The notes under the pieces: model-generated
Databases searched by the model: none
What the model was told of the DNA's origin: nothing
The model's input: the letters and a program-made list of their open reading frames with translations, nothing else
Part shown: in pieces, positions 1 through 8,531 of the stretch
How positions within the stretch are numbered: position 1 is the stretch's first letter
How the letters are laid out: each line of letters begins with the position of its first letter
Program-made: the position numbers and the translations under genes
Assembly: GCA_016758965.1 (NCBI GenBank)
Contig: JAEPRB010000595.1
Span: forward strand, 1 to 12,082
Origin: Circinella minor
Lineage: Eukaryota; Mucoromycota; Mucoromycetes; Mucorales; Lichtheimiaceae
Reading direction: 5' to 3'
DNA length: 12,082 bases

Positions 1-2
1 TT

Positions 3-314
3 CAGTGCAAGGCAGGTGTGCTATATATGACTCGTAGGTGGAATGAACTTCTGGATCTTCGTGGTCTGAACTTTCCAGAATTAAATATTTTGGATATTTT
101 TGCATCTGTCCCAACAAGAAGTTATATTACCATGAAAAAAGCGGCAGAGGAAACGTTAGGAAAATCGAAATCACCATATCGCCCAACATGTGGATATACA
201 ACAGGTTGCGAAAATAATCGGTGCAAGTGCAAAAAGAATAATTTTCCATGCACAAAGAGTTGCCATCGATTTCGTGAATGTAACAACACATATGCTGCAT
301 GGAGCAGTAGGTAA
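3..314 (+). CDS. C-terminal part of a KRBA2/Ginger-like DDE integrase (partial at window start)
   Basis: The frame is open from the first bases of the window, so only the C-terminus (about 104 codons) is present. Residues near the end form a dense cysteine cluster, roughly C-x5-C-x4-C-x-C-x6-C-x3-CH-x4-C, including 'GCENNRCKCKKNN' and 'CTKSCHRFREC'. This matches the short Cys-rich tail that follows the integrase core in KRAB-A-domain-containing-2-like/Ginger-type transposon integrases, where a tail of the form 'KCxxNRCKCKKN..C...CH....C' is characteristic. The integrase catalytic residues would lie upstream, outside the window. The ORF ends TAA at 312-314. Because the end reads AG|GTAAGA, it could instead be a splice donor, but ending just after the Cys cluster is normal for the family. 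Family assignment is from memory of the motif. The first ATG in the window (26-28) is internal and not a real start. Confidence 0.6.
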   Translation, partial: QCKAGVLYMTRRWNELLDLRGLNFPELNILDIFASVPTRSYITMKKAAEETLGKSKSPYRPTCGYTTGCENNRCKCKKNNFPCTKSCHRFRECNNTYAAWSSR

Positions 315-796
315 GAAAATTAGCAATTTACTTTGTTTTAATAACTTTTATATTATGTATTTTATTATTCTCTTAATTTCTTTCTTTTTATGCTTTATTT
401 TTTTTTTCATTATGCTGCTTATTTTTAACTTACAAAACTCTCTTTTATGTTCCTTTTTTTTATGTTATTATGTTGTTCCTCTTTCTCATATAAAACTTGA
501 TTACTTATGCTTATTATTATTATTACTTTTATTATTGCCTATACAACTAAAATATATAATGCCAATTTTGCTCAGCATTTATAATTTGTTTGAAGTAATC
601 ATTTGCTTCTTTATAATAGTAATTTATATTCAAAATGATGAACTATATATGTAAAATTTAGAATTTACATACATTAAATAAGATTAAATAGATGAAACGT
701 AGGTTTTAAATAGAAGAGAAACTATATATTTTTTTCTTGTATCAAATATAGTATAATTCATTATTGATTTTTGCATAAAATAATAAAATAATTATT

Positions 797-890
797 AATT
801 GGGAGTTGGGCGGCCCAAAGTCCAATTGGAGGTTGGACAAAATTTTTGGTTGCCCAATTTAAAGTTGGGTGGAATTGGACTTCAAACGGT
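797..890. repeat. Foldback cluster of TTGGG/CCCAA motifs
   Basis: A perfect 10-bp inverted repeat, AAGTCCAATT (818-827) and AATTGGACTT (873-882), encloses further inverted pairs: TTGGG/CCCAA around 806-817, and CCCAA (853-857) with TTGGG (865-869). The GC-richer composition contrasts with the flanks. It looks like a remnant of a small foldback or MITE-like element. I could not define a target-site duplication. Confidence 0.4.
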
Positions 891-1202
891 AACATGTAGT
901 ACAAAAGCGCTCGTTCAATCCAGAGTGACACCATCTTTTTAGAACTATAAACCCGACAAACTGTCGCTGTTCTAATCAAAGCTGTATTATTCATTCCAAA
1001 AACATGTATAAATGATTGTATTATACCAAATTATTATCGGTGACTAAATGAGACGAGTTATAACTAAAGCCTCATAGGTGCTTATTGGTGGCTTATTCTT
1101 TTGAATGAATGAATATATAATATTGGATAATTTTATTAAAATAGTTGAACCAAGACAACTATGGAACATACAAAAACTGCTAGGCAAAGACAAAAACAAA
1201 AC

Positions 1203-1252
1203 ATCTAACTAACCATCTAACCATCTAACTAACTATCTAACTATCTAACTAT
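1203..1252. repeat. CTAA/CTAT-type microsatellite
   Basis: About 50 bp built from repeats of ATCTAACT and its variants (ATCTAACC, AACTAACT). It is a simple-sequence tract with no coding potential. Confidence 0.75.
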
Positions 1253-1508
1253 TTTCAAAAATATATCCAAAAACATGCATAATAAAAATGAGTACTATTA
1301 TATGTTTTATAATTGTATTACCAGATGTAATGTTATGTTTATTAATATCGAATATTGACATAGCTATGCTCAGTAAAGGGTACTTACCTTGTTATTCAGA
1401 GATAGAGTCACTAGAGTAAATGAAAAAAAAAGTTAGTAATTCCATTTCTTATATTACTACAGAATATGCTATGGTTGAGTCTGCCAATAGTACTAAAAAA
1501 GCATTTAC

Positions 1509-2305
1509 TTACGAGTTAATTCTACGTCGTTTGTTACTTTCATTCCCTTCGTGACGCCTCTGACTAGCTCCAACGTTATTCCATCTCTTGCATAACAAAA
1601 ATTGGATGATCCAATCATTACCATTCAGATCATACAGATATTGAGGTAGTACTTCTTTAACTTCTTGGACTACCTCATTGACTATCGAATCCTTCAAATC
1701 TTTTTAGATGGTACTCAGCGCCGACCAAGACGTCTTCTTGATATCATCATTGACATCTGCTTCCTTACCCTTGATAACGCGTTCAATTGTATATTGAAGC
1801 GTTATCAAGCTTTGCTTACCTTGCTCAGCGGAACCAGCTATGTCCCTAATGGCTTATAATATAACCTTTGGTGACTTCGATTTTGGTTCCAGGAATGATT
1901 CTGGTAAAATTGGAGCAACATTGGAAGAAGGAGGAAGGGGAGGGCTAGGGGGTGCGACCTATACATGACAATAAAAGATATTCTGTTAATAATAAGAAAG
2001 CTAATGTAATGCTGTAAGTTTTTGCATTGTCATATAAACTATACCTTATCCGAGAGCCCTTGAAGCAAAGTGACTATTTGCTCTCTTTGTTTTGTTGCAG
2101 CAAATAATGCATTTTCAATGCGTTCAAACCTTTTTTCAGTATCCTCCTTGAACGTATCAAATTTCTCCTCTAAGTTGTGAACATCTTACTTGAGAATGTT
2201 GAGATCTTTGGAAATCTCGAAGCGGTTTGTTAATGAAACTTGTTCTGGGTGATTAAAGATGTCTTCATCAGAAAACAAATTATTGAACGAAGTATTAGTA
2301 TTCAT
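1509..2305 (-). pseudogene. Coiled-coil, proline-rich accessory protein, divergent from the transposase, with three in-frame stops
   Basis: The ATG is at 2305. Exon 1 (2305-2045, 87 codons) begins 'MNTNTSFNNLF' and continues into a charged heptad-like helix ('NLEEKFDTFKEDTEKRFERI'). An intron (2044-1959, GTATAG...TATAG) leads to exon 2 (1958-1513), which has a proline-rich linker ('VAPPSPPLPP') and then a helical domain ending in a basic stretch ('NKRRRINS') that could be a nuclear signal. Three in-frame TAA codons interrupt it (2188-2186, 1856-1854, 1706-1704), all where Gln would read naturally; no frameshift is needed. TAA at 1511-1509 may end the gene, but it overlaps a perfect GTAAGT donor, and a 23-nt exon (1410-1388) could follow, itself holding a TAA. 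The family is not recognised. A head-to-head position with the transposase suggests an accessory DNA-binding or multimerisation protein, which is inference only. Confidence 0.55.
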
Positions 2306-2876
2306 TGTCACGACAGATGTTGAAGAAAGGAAAAAAGAAAGTTAGTAAAACAAAATTGAGGGAGCAATATAAAAAAAAATAAACACAAGTGCGGAAAAAA
2401 AAGATGTTAGTACTAGAATTGACACACCGATATAATAAGAGGGAATCTAGTGTTCGAATAATATGTATAAAACGTAATAAACTATTTTGAGTAACCTTTG
2501 TGGTGTTGTATCCAACCAACAATGTTTTTATAGACAGTCGTTTATTTTTTTATATGTTTGAATACAGCTAAAACCATCAATTATGTTTCACTGAGAGTTG
2601 TATGTTTCTTATATGTTTCGATGATCAAAATATTGCTAACAATTGGCAGTTGCGTTGATATATATCTTTTTGTCAACGGCAAAAGGTATATGACTTAGAA
2701 CCTTTATTTTATTGTCAGTATTCATAGTCATGAACAAATTGGAAGACTGTACCTGTTTCATATACATATATTGATATGCCTGGCCATTGATAAGTATTCA
2801 ATATAAATAATGATATTATTTTATTTTAGTAAACGTCAGTTTAATTTTTTTTTATTACTTTCGATTGATATAACAA
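2306..2876. promoter_or_regulatory. Divergent intergenic region between the accessory gene and the transposase
   Basis: About 570 bp lies between the two ATGs, so it should hold both promoters. On the minus-gene side there is a long pyrimidine-rich leader (coding-strand C/T runs, about 2320-2400), a common fungal 5' feature. The middle holds four near-identical octamers: TATGTTTG at 2553 and TATGTTTC at 2582, 2601 and 2612. They are candidate binding sites. A T-tract (about 2844-2853) sits just upstream of the transposase ATG. No unambiguous TATA box is assigned to either gene. Confidence 0.4.
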
Positions 2877-5800
2877 ATGGGCAAGCGTTTCAGAAAGTGT
2901 GAATGTTGTGGAGATTGCTATAAACGAAAGGATGAACAACTCCATCGACTTACATGCAAAAGTAATAAAAATGCTCTCTCAGTGGAAAACGCCAAGACGT
3001 ACATCCAACAAGGCAAAAAAGTTAAACAAGCAGTTAGTAGTGTCCTGGAAAACAGTGGAAGCGTTAGTACACAATGCGATCATCCACTACGCATAAACAA
3101 CACAGGTCAGTTAGTTCAATAAATATATGCATGCATTGTCTATATCAATGTGAAACTAAATATTGATATATAAATTCCAAAAAAATAATATTGTAGAATC
3201 CATGCACGGTACAGAAGCACATGGAAATGATGAAAACATAGACTATATTGGTAAATTTTTACAGGATTTTTTTCATGAGAAAACAACAAAGAAAGAAGTA
3301 GAACAGGTAATTTTCTAACACTTTAATAATAGCAAATTCAGATGGCTCTTCAACTGTAGAAGATGATCCTATATTTTTTGGCCCTCCTCCTTTCATCCAT
3401 ATACCTCATGTTGAACGAGTTCAAACACTCCAAGACAAAGTGAGCATTGAATTTTACAAGCTTGCCAAGGATCACAACTTGAGCAATGTCGCATATGACA
3501 AGTTCATTAAACTGTTTAATAATTATATCAAAGGTGATCAATTCGGTAAGTTGTTAAAGATAAAATAAAAATAAGAAATATAATATAGTAGTATACTAAA
3601 ATAAAAATAAAAATTATGTACATAGAAAACAAACCTCTTCTTTCGAGATATCATGCTGAAAAACGAATGACTGACCTATATCCAGTAAAACCGGACTGTT
3701 ATGACATATGTTCGAACAACTGTGGTTTTTTTCTTGACAGCTCCCAAGAAAAATGTACTGAATGTGGTACTACATGTACACAACACCCGCAGACTTTTTC
3801 ATATTTTCCTCTTGCCAAGCAGCTTGCCTGTCTTGTATCTCAACAATCGTTCCAGTCCCTTCTTTTGCCACGATCTGAACGTGAAAACAATGAGGACCCT
3901 CATATACTTGAAGATATATGGGATGGCAATATTTATCAAGACCAGAAGGACAACCTCTTCAAGGATGATCTGACACTGTGCTTGGGTCTCCAGCAAGATG
4001 GGTTTGTGCTGTTTAATCGAGGAGGGGGAGCATTATCCTTGTCAATGCACTCATAATGAATCTTCCGAGTTTTGAAAGGTATATATATCATTGAAATATA
4101 CATGGTTATTAATAACGATAATGTTCTGGTTTTTGTGGCATTATGAAATATGTTACTAATGATATGGCTATTTTTTTATAGATATAAAATTCCCTCAATG
4201 ATTCAGGCCATGGCTATTCCAGTCAAGCCTGCAACTCATTGTTTGGATAATTTTCTTATACCTCTATTCGAAGAATTACAAGCCCTCCAAAATTATGGTG
4301 TTTTAATTTCTTGTAATAATGGTGATTATCATTTGAAAGTGCATGTCTTGTTCATGACTGGTGACATAGTCGGTGTACAAGAACTTATTCATCACAAAAC
4401 ATTCCGTTCTACATATGGCTGCCATATGTGTTATATCCAGCCCAAGAGCATACCTAGCAGGAATGGCAATGGATTCACTAAGTCCTTTGCTGGGAATCCA
4501 AGCAGTGTGTATGAAATGCGTCGCAAAGTCGACTTTACTGAAGAAGCTTTCCTAGAAGGTTCAATTATTCTAGTAAGTCTAAATTTCAGCAAAACAGCTC
4601 TTATATATACTATTCCCTATCTCAATTTTACTTATTATATTATCTCTCTTATATTTTAGCAAAGAGGTATTATAGCACCAACCCCATTGGCAAAACTGAA
4701 CGCCTTTCATGGATTTAGCTATGTTGGATTATATGTTTTGCATTTGTTTGGATCGAATGTTGGAAAACATATTTGGGAAATGATCGTTTCTTCTTACTTC
4801 AATGCAGATATTCCATTTCGATTGCCTCAAAAACGATGTGAATATGTTGGAAAAGCAATTGCTGAATCGTCACATTTAATTCCAAGTTCTGTTTTCCATG
4901 GTACTTTCTGAGGTAGTTATATATATATATTGGTTATGTATAGAAGTATCGACTTAGTATACTGAAACTGATTATGTGATATTTAGATGTTCATAAAAAA
5001 CTCGCTAATATGCATAGCGTCGACTGGGTGCTAATGCTCTTATTTGTTCTGCCAACAATCATTTGTGATCAGATCGTCAAGGAATATAAAGAGCAATCCA
5101 GGGAGCATGTGAAGGCTTTAGTCGCCTTATCAAAAGGGTGCGCTATTGCTCTATCATGGTATATTGAACAAGACGATATTGTAGAAATGGAGAGGTAAAT
5201 TAATACATTCATGATGCTATTGAGATCGACAATCAAATAACTTGTATATTTCTTTTATGTTATGCTGTTATGTAGATGTTTTCAAATATGGCATAGTTAC
5301 ATGAGGAATTCCGAAGTTCCTGATAACATGTACACTATCAATATGCATCTTCTTTTACACTGTGGTGAAATTACAAGAAGACTAGGCCCGCTGTCTGGGA
5401 TATCAGCGGCGAGTTTAGAACGAGCAATTGGTATTACAATCTTTTATATATTATAATTTATAAACAAAAAAATGAATTTATGATGTGTTTCTAATATTCA
5501 CAATATTATTGCCATCTTAGGATATATAAAACGACTTATAAAATCGAAAAAAAATCCAGGCATCAATGTAGCCAATGTCCTATTATGCCACCAGGCATGC
5601 CGTTATTTCGGTGATATATATGATGACACGAATTATGAAGAAGATGAATCGACGATGTATAATGCTCCTGACAACGAAAACATCTACCATGTTTGCTCGG
5701 TTGGAAGTTACGAAAACAGCGACGGTTCTGCCCCTCCTCACTCCCCTGAATTCTGGGGCTATTTCAATAGCTCTATAGATAAATTCACAGAAGTGGACTT

Positions 5801-6378
5801 GCAAGCTCATTTACACACATACTAGCAACGTCGCTTCGGCCAATCGACAACTATTCCAGAAAAACATAATTTACGTACAGACATAGTAATAGGCAAGTGT
5901 ATGTTTTTCAACGGAACAGTATATGACAGTTTGGAACACAAACGTACCACACAAAAAATATGTCATTTTGTAAAACTTAGCATACCAGTTGACAAATATG
6001 CAAAAAGAAGCACAACGTCAAAAGCAAATTGGAAAGTTTATTTCGGTAAAGTCCTTTTGTTTGTCGCACACAAGTTCAACGATGGTAAGATTATAAAGCA
6101 GTAGCAAATCGTATTTGAAGATATGTTAACTGACATGTAAAAAACTATTATATTATATATACTTAGACATGGAAGAAATGCTTTGCTTGGTTCGCCTTGT
6201 AAATACATCATTAAACAAGAATACTGGTTGTCCTTATGGCTCGCAGTCAATTGGTGATGATGGATACCGAAAGTTATACGTTGTTGATTGTGACAACATC
6301 GATTCACACACTGGCATTATTAAAATGGAAAAAGACCATGGCATAGATAGCAATGAATGCTATTATATCTATCCATAA
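2877..6378 (+). pseudogene. tnp2-like (CACTA/EnSpm-type) transposase, ten exons, one frameshift and one nonsense codon
   Basis: Exons: 2877-3105, 3197-3250, 3333-3545, 3626-4078, 4182-4572, 4660-4912, 4987-5194, 5276-5430, 5521-6084, 6167-6378; introns are 74-103 nt with GT-AG ends. The spliced length is 3n-1, giving about 910 residues. Domains in order: an N-terminal Cys/His finger (residues 8-27, 'CECCGDC...HRLTC'); a zinc-ribbon-like CxxxC...CxxC (about 194-212); 'DDLTLCLGLQQDGF' (about 280, likely first catalytic Asp); 'NALIMNLPSFERYK'; 'MTGDIVGVQEL' (about 378, likely second Asp); 'CHMC' (about 397); 'LNAFHGFSYVG' and 'IPSSVFHG'; then the C-terminal region typical of Mucoromycota transposase-domain proteins. 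Breaks: a base is missing in the G run at 4024-4028, TAG at 5823-5825, and TGA at 4909-4911, avoidable if the donor at 4901 is used. The family would cut and paste DNA in the nucleus; this copy looks dead as read. Confidence 0.8.
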
Positions 6379-6789
6379 ATGGTAGCTAATAGCGATATCG
6401 ATTTAGAAAAGCTCAGCCAAATATAATGGCAGAAGCTGACTTACTTTGTTATTTGCTGTTTTTTTTTCTTGCAAAGTAAAAACCCATTTTTGTTTTTGTA
6501 GCCGTGTATTTTACCTTGCAGACTACAAATCTATATCTCTTTATATTCTACTATTACGATATTTACACCCTTTATTCTCCACTTAAACATAATTCTCTTT
6601 TTCAAACAACAAAAACTACACAATATACTCCGTTTATTCTCCACTTCAAAATTCGTTTATCAAAATTCTCTTTCTTTACACTATTTACTTCTCCATTTCA
6701 AAATTCGATTATCAAATTCTCTTCCTTTAAAAACAAGCTCCAATCAAACTTATAAAGTGGCCAATAAATATATTTATAGATAGAAACAT
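6379..6789. other. Convergent 3' region between transposase and acidic-tail gene
   Basis: About 410 bp separates the two convergent stop codons. After the transposase TAA the same frame still looks codon-like for about 14 residues ('MVANSDIDLEKL'), then degenerates. An 8-bp inverted pair, TTACTTTG (6441-6448) and CAAAGTAA (6472-6479), flanks a T-rich loop. The rest is the tandem repeat listed separately and an AATAAA-like CAATAAAT near 6765, a possible polyadenylation signal for the plus-strand gene. Confidence 0.45.
6571..6735. repeat. Imperfect tandem repeat, three units of about 50-60 bp
   Basis: Units begin at about 6571, 6633 and 6685, each starting with a version of TTTATTCTCCACTT and continuing as CAAAATTCGTTTATCAAA with C/T-rich tails. 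The second and third units are closest to each other. The tract is pyrimidine-rich on the plus strand and lies between the convergent genes. No coding role is apparent. Confidence 0.6.
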
Positions 6790-7617
6790 TTATTCGTCAC
6801 TTTGACTTTGTTTATTGTTATCATCATCAAACTCAGCGTCACTTTCTTCATTCTCATCATCACTTTCTTCATCATCAGAGTCTTCGTCACCTTCGCCTAT
6901 ATCATACAAAAGACCCTTTCTCCAATGATCCACCTATTGGTGGATCACCTGAAGATCTATATCAAGTAATCGAGGATGGACCACAAGCAAGTACACGACA
7001 TATAGTAAACCATGCTTGTTCAAATATTTAATGAGACTAGGAAATCGTGTCCTAATATCTTGTTCATTAGCATTTCCCAATACTGATTTAAATAAAGAGA
7101 AATCATACATGTGCATGTATATCCAGTGGGCAGTGGCGTCCATGAGTTGATGGATCAACACAAAGATTATTACCACATGTATGGCGCCAGGTGGTAACAC
7201 CAAGACATGCATAATCTCCCTCTTCTGATTCTGGACATGACTTGCTATATATATAAATTCATTAGAAAATTTATTATTTAGTATTCATAATATTCTTTTT
7301 GTCGGAACTGATGTATTAACGTACAATAGATCATCGTCAGGAGTTTCAGAACTAGAAAAAGTAATAGTTGCTTAGTAATTTTATCATCAATATTAATAGT
7401 ATGTAATAGTATATATAAAGGTAAGAAAGTAACATACGTTTCAAGCAATTTTAAGAGCTCCTCTGTTATATATGTGCGAGTGGAGTCATCTTGCTTGGTG
7501 CTGCTTTTATTATTAAACAATAAATAACCAGATTATATATTTATATATGTTGTTATATTATACAACATTTATGAAAAAAAATACAGGCAATTACATGTTG
7601 TTATTGTTTTGTTGCAT
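6790..7617 (-). pseudogene. Cys/His-rich protein with acidic C-terminal tail, four exons, one frameshift and one TAG
   Basis: Exons on the minus strand: 7617-7595 (start 'MQQNNNN'), 7500-7438, 7351-7325 and 7244-6790; introns are 94, 86 and 80 nt with GT-AG ends and phases that fit. Exon 4 encodes a Cys/His motif: 'CPESEEGDYACLGVTTW', then 'RHTCGNNLCVDPSTHGRHC' and 'PLDIHAH'. The reading frame then moves by one base (an extra base near 7109-7130, for example in the CCC at 7128-7130), continuing 'DFSLFKSVLGNANEQDI'. A TAG at 6936-6934 follows, and the last about 45 residues are dominated by Asp, Glu and Ser before TAA at 6792-6790. Spliced length is 3n+1, as one inserted base predicts. The family is not named with confidence; the HGRxCPLDIH pattern looks like a conserved transposon-associated module. 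Its position, convergent with the transposase, suggests a third gene of the same element (inference). Confidence 0.6.
6926..6947. other. Perfect 9-bp hairpin inside the acidic-tail gene
   Basis: TGATCCACC (6926-6934) and GGTGGATCA (6939-6947) form a perfect stem with a TATT loop. The in-frame TAG of the acidic-tail gene lies in it. Read on the minus strand, 6949-6935 region also begins GT and ends AG. This could be a palindromic excision footprint or a chance palindrome. Confidence 0.6.
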
Positions 7618-7745
7618 GGTATGAATAAATTATTTTAAAAGGGAAGAAGAACTGTCAAAAAATATTCAATATTTATAGCGGTGGTCTAAGTTACCTGTCT
7701 GTACTACAATTATTATAAATATGGTAAGAGCAAAAAAGTCTGTAC

Positions 7746-7846
7746 CACTAGTAAAAAAAAATTGCCAAGTGCAGCCAAATGCGGCCAAATGCAGCTAAAT
7801 GTGGCTAAATGTGGCCAAACCTTAGAATTTTTTTTATGGTGTAGTG
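7746..7846. repeat. CACTA...TAGTG-bracketed tract with decamer array (mini-element or right end of a larger element)
   Basis: The segment begins CACTAGTAAAAAAAAATTG and ends with the inverse-like ATTTTTTTTATGGTGTAGTG, so the first five bases and an internal A/T run pair between the ends. Inside, 7761-7820 is an array of a 10-bp unit (GCAGCCAAAT, GCGGCCAAAT, GCAGCTAAAT, GTGGCTAAAT, GTGGCCAAAC). Flanking triplets are TAC and TTC, so a target duplication is not clean. It could be a 101-bp non-autonomous element or simply the right terminus of the large element to its left. Confidence 0.45.
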
Positions 7847-7863
7847 TTCTTCATAGATCGGAT

Positions 7864-7946
7864 GGGATTGGATTATAGGGCAATCTGCATCCACATCCAC
7901 ATCCATAAATGTGGATACAGATGCAGATGCAGATACTTCAGATGCA
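7864..7946. repeat. Small foldback insertion flanked by an 8-bp duplication
   Basis: The two flanks are GATCGGAT (7856-7863) and GATCAGAT (7947-7954). The related copy at 10274 has only one such octamer and lacks the intervening 83 bp. Inside, GCATCCACATCCACATCC (7887-7904) faces GTGGATACAGATGCAGATGC (7911-7930), an imperfect hairpin whose mismatches are mostly CA/TG pairs. This is a plausible insertion with target-site duplication, of unknown superfamily. Confidence 0.5.
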
Positions 7947-8090
7947 GATCAGATAGTAGATAATATCAAGTAAGTAACAAGATGTTAAAGAAGATGGTAA
8001 AGTTTTTTTATTTAATTGTAATTACAATTAAGATAGTAAATGCATCTGTTACAATACAGTTATGCGTTTTCCAAGAAAAAAAACAAGTTA
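7946..8090 (+). repeat. Direct repeat copy 1 (intron-bearing block)
   Basis: About 145 bp, near-identical to 10274-10416. It contains CAA|GTAAGT (donor at 7970) and ATACAG (acceptor ending 8059), a 90-nt intron of the same length as in the other copy, followed by a short exon 'NYAFSKKK'. The weaker match extends left across the foldback insertion to about 7837. Here the upstream exons are missing, so this is a broken duplicate of the 3' half of the gene at 10015-10417. Confidence 0.75.
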
Positions 8091-8100
8091 CACCATGGGA

Positions 8101-8385
8101 AATTTTCGTGAGGTCCGCAAGGTTCGCAAGGTTCACGAGGGTTGTTGTAACACAAATTTCTCAATATGAGTTAGCTTCACGAGATTCACGAGGTTCGCGG
8201 GGGCTAGTGTAACAATTATGAGGGAAAAAATTATTTGGAAATTTATGTAATGCTGATTAAATATAAAGCCGAGATTCGCGAGATTCGCAAGGTTCGCAAG
8301 GTTCATGAGGGCTAAGTGTAACAATAATTAGTAAAGTGTTCTTTATTTGGAAATTTGTGAAATGTTGACTTAGGCTAAGAACAAA
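8101..8385. repeat. Nonamer arrays (TTCGCAAGG type) within a tandem duplication of about 107 bp
   Basis: Three blocks of 9-bp units (TTCGCAAGG, TTCACGAGG, TTCGCGAGA) occur at about 8107-8141, 8176-8203 and 8273-8310. Each is followed by GGGCTAGTGTAACAA-like sequence. The later two units also share TTATTTGGAAATTT (8231 and 8343), giving a repeat period of about 107-112 bp. The minus-strand translation is a run of Asn-Leu-Ala triplets; the period of nine bases alone explains this, so no gene is called. Confidence 0.7.
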
Positions 8386-8531
8386 TATAAATGATAATAA
8401 TAGATAATAATAGAAGAAAAAAACTTTTTATTTGAAAGCTGGTCTTTTTTTCTTCTGTACTTACTCTCTCTCCTTTTATTCTTTTTTTTTGTTTACTTTA
8501 AACATCATGAATGTTTTCAAGAGTAATATCA
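8386..8531. other. Short AT-rich spacer
   Basis: Contains an ATAATAATAG-type simple tract (8390-8412) and T-rich runs downstream of the minus-strand gene's stop. Nothing else is apparent. Confidence 0.4.

Larger units (their letters stand above)
315..1508. other. AT-rich interval without a supportable gene
   Basis: About 1.2 kb with no convincing coding block. 330-640 is strongly T-rich on the plus strand; its long plus frame encodes only low-complexity Phe/Leu/Ile. 797-890 holds a cluster of inverted TTGGG/CCCAA motifs, and 1203-1252 holds a short tetranucleotide-type array; both are listed separately. 1388-1410 on the minus strand could be a tiny third exon of the coiled-coil gene. The rest shows nothing I can name. 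Confidence 0.5.
1388..7846. mobile_element. Candidate large CACTA-like transposon carrying three genes (boundaries uncertain)
   Basis: The tnp2-like transposase is flanked by a divergent coiled-coil gene and a convergent Cys/His/acidic gene, all with the same intron style and the same kind of decay. Just outside the right-hand gene, a decamer array and then GGTGTAGTG ending at 7846 resemble the subterminal repeats and TAGTG terminus of CACTA elements. The left boundary is not established: CACTAG at 1409-1414 is the only nearby candidate, its similarity to the right end stops after the first bases, and the flanking triplets do not match. Treat the extent as a hypothesis. Confidence 0.3.

Noticed and set aside
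190..654. 154-codon plus-strand ORF
   Set aside because: Overlaps the Cys-rich integrase tail in another frame and then is T-rich Phe/Leu/Ile low complexity.
761..994. 77-codon minus-strand ORF
   Set aside because: Runs across the TTGGG/CCCAA foldback; no protein-like pattern beyond that repeat.
1409..1414. CACTAG as the left end of the large element
   Set aside because: Agreement with the right end at 7846 stops after the first bases, flanking triplets (AGT, TTC) do not match, and the site overlaps a possible exon/acceptor of the coiled-coil gene. Kept only as a weak candidate.
3307..3332. A 26-nt intron in the transposase
   Set aside because: It leaves the next exon out of frame. Using the donor at 3251 gives an 82-nt intron with CTAAC branch point and the correct phase.
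4015..4040. Programmed -1 frameshift at the G run of the transposase
   Set aside because: The run is A-GGGGG-A and gives no proper slippery heptamer in the zero frame, and no convincing downstream structure was seen. A single missing base is simpler.
8101..8320. CRISPR-like array
   Set aside because: Units are contiguous nonamers without unique spacers, in a eukaryotic context.
8133..8324. Minus-strand ORF with Asn-Leu-Ala repeats
   Set aside because: The repeat follows from the 9-bp DNA period; DNA-level arrays explain it.
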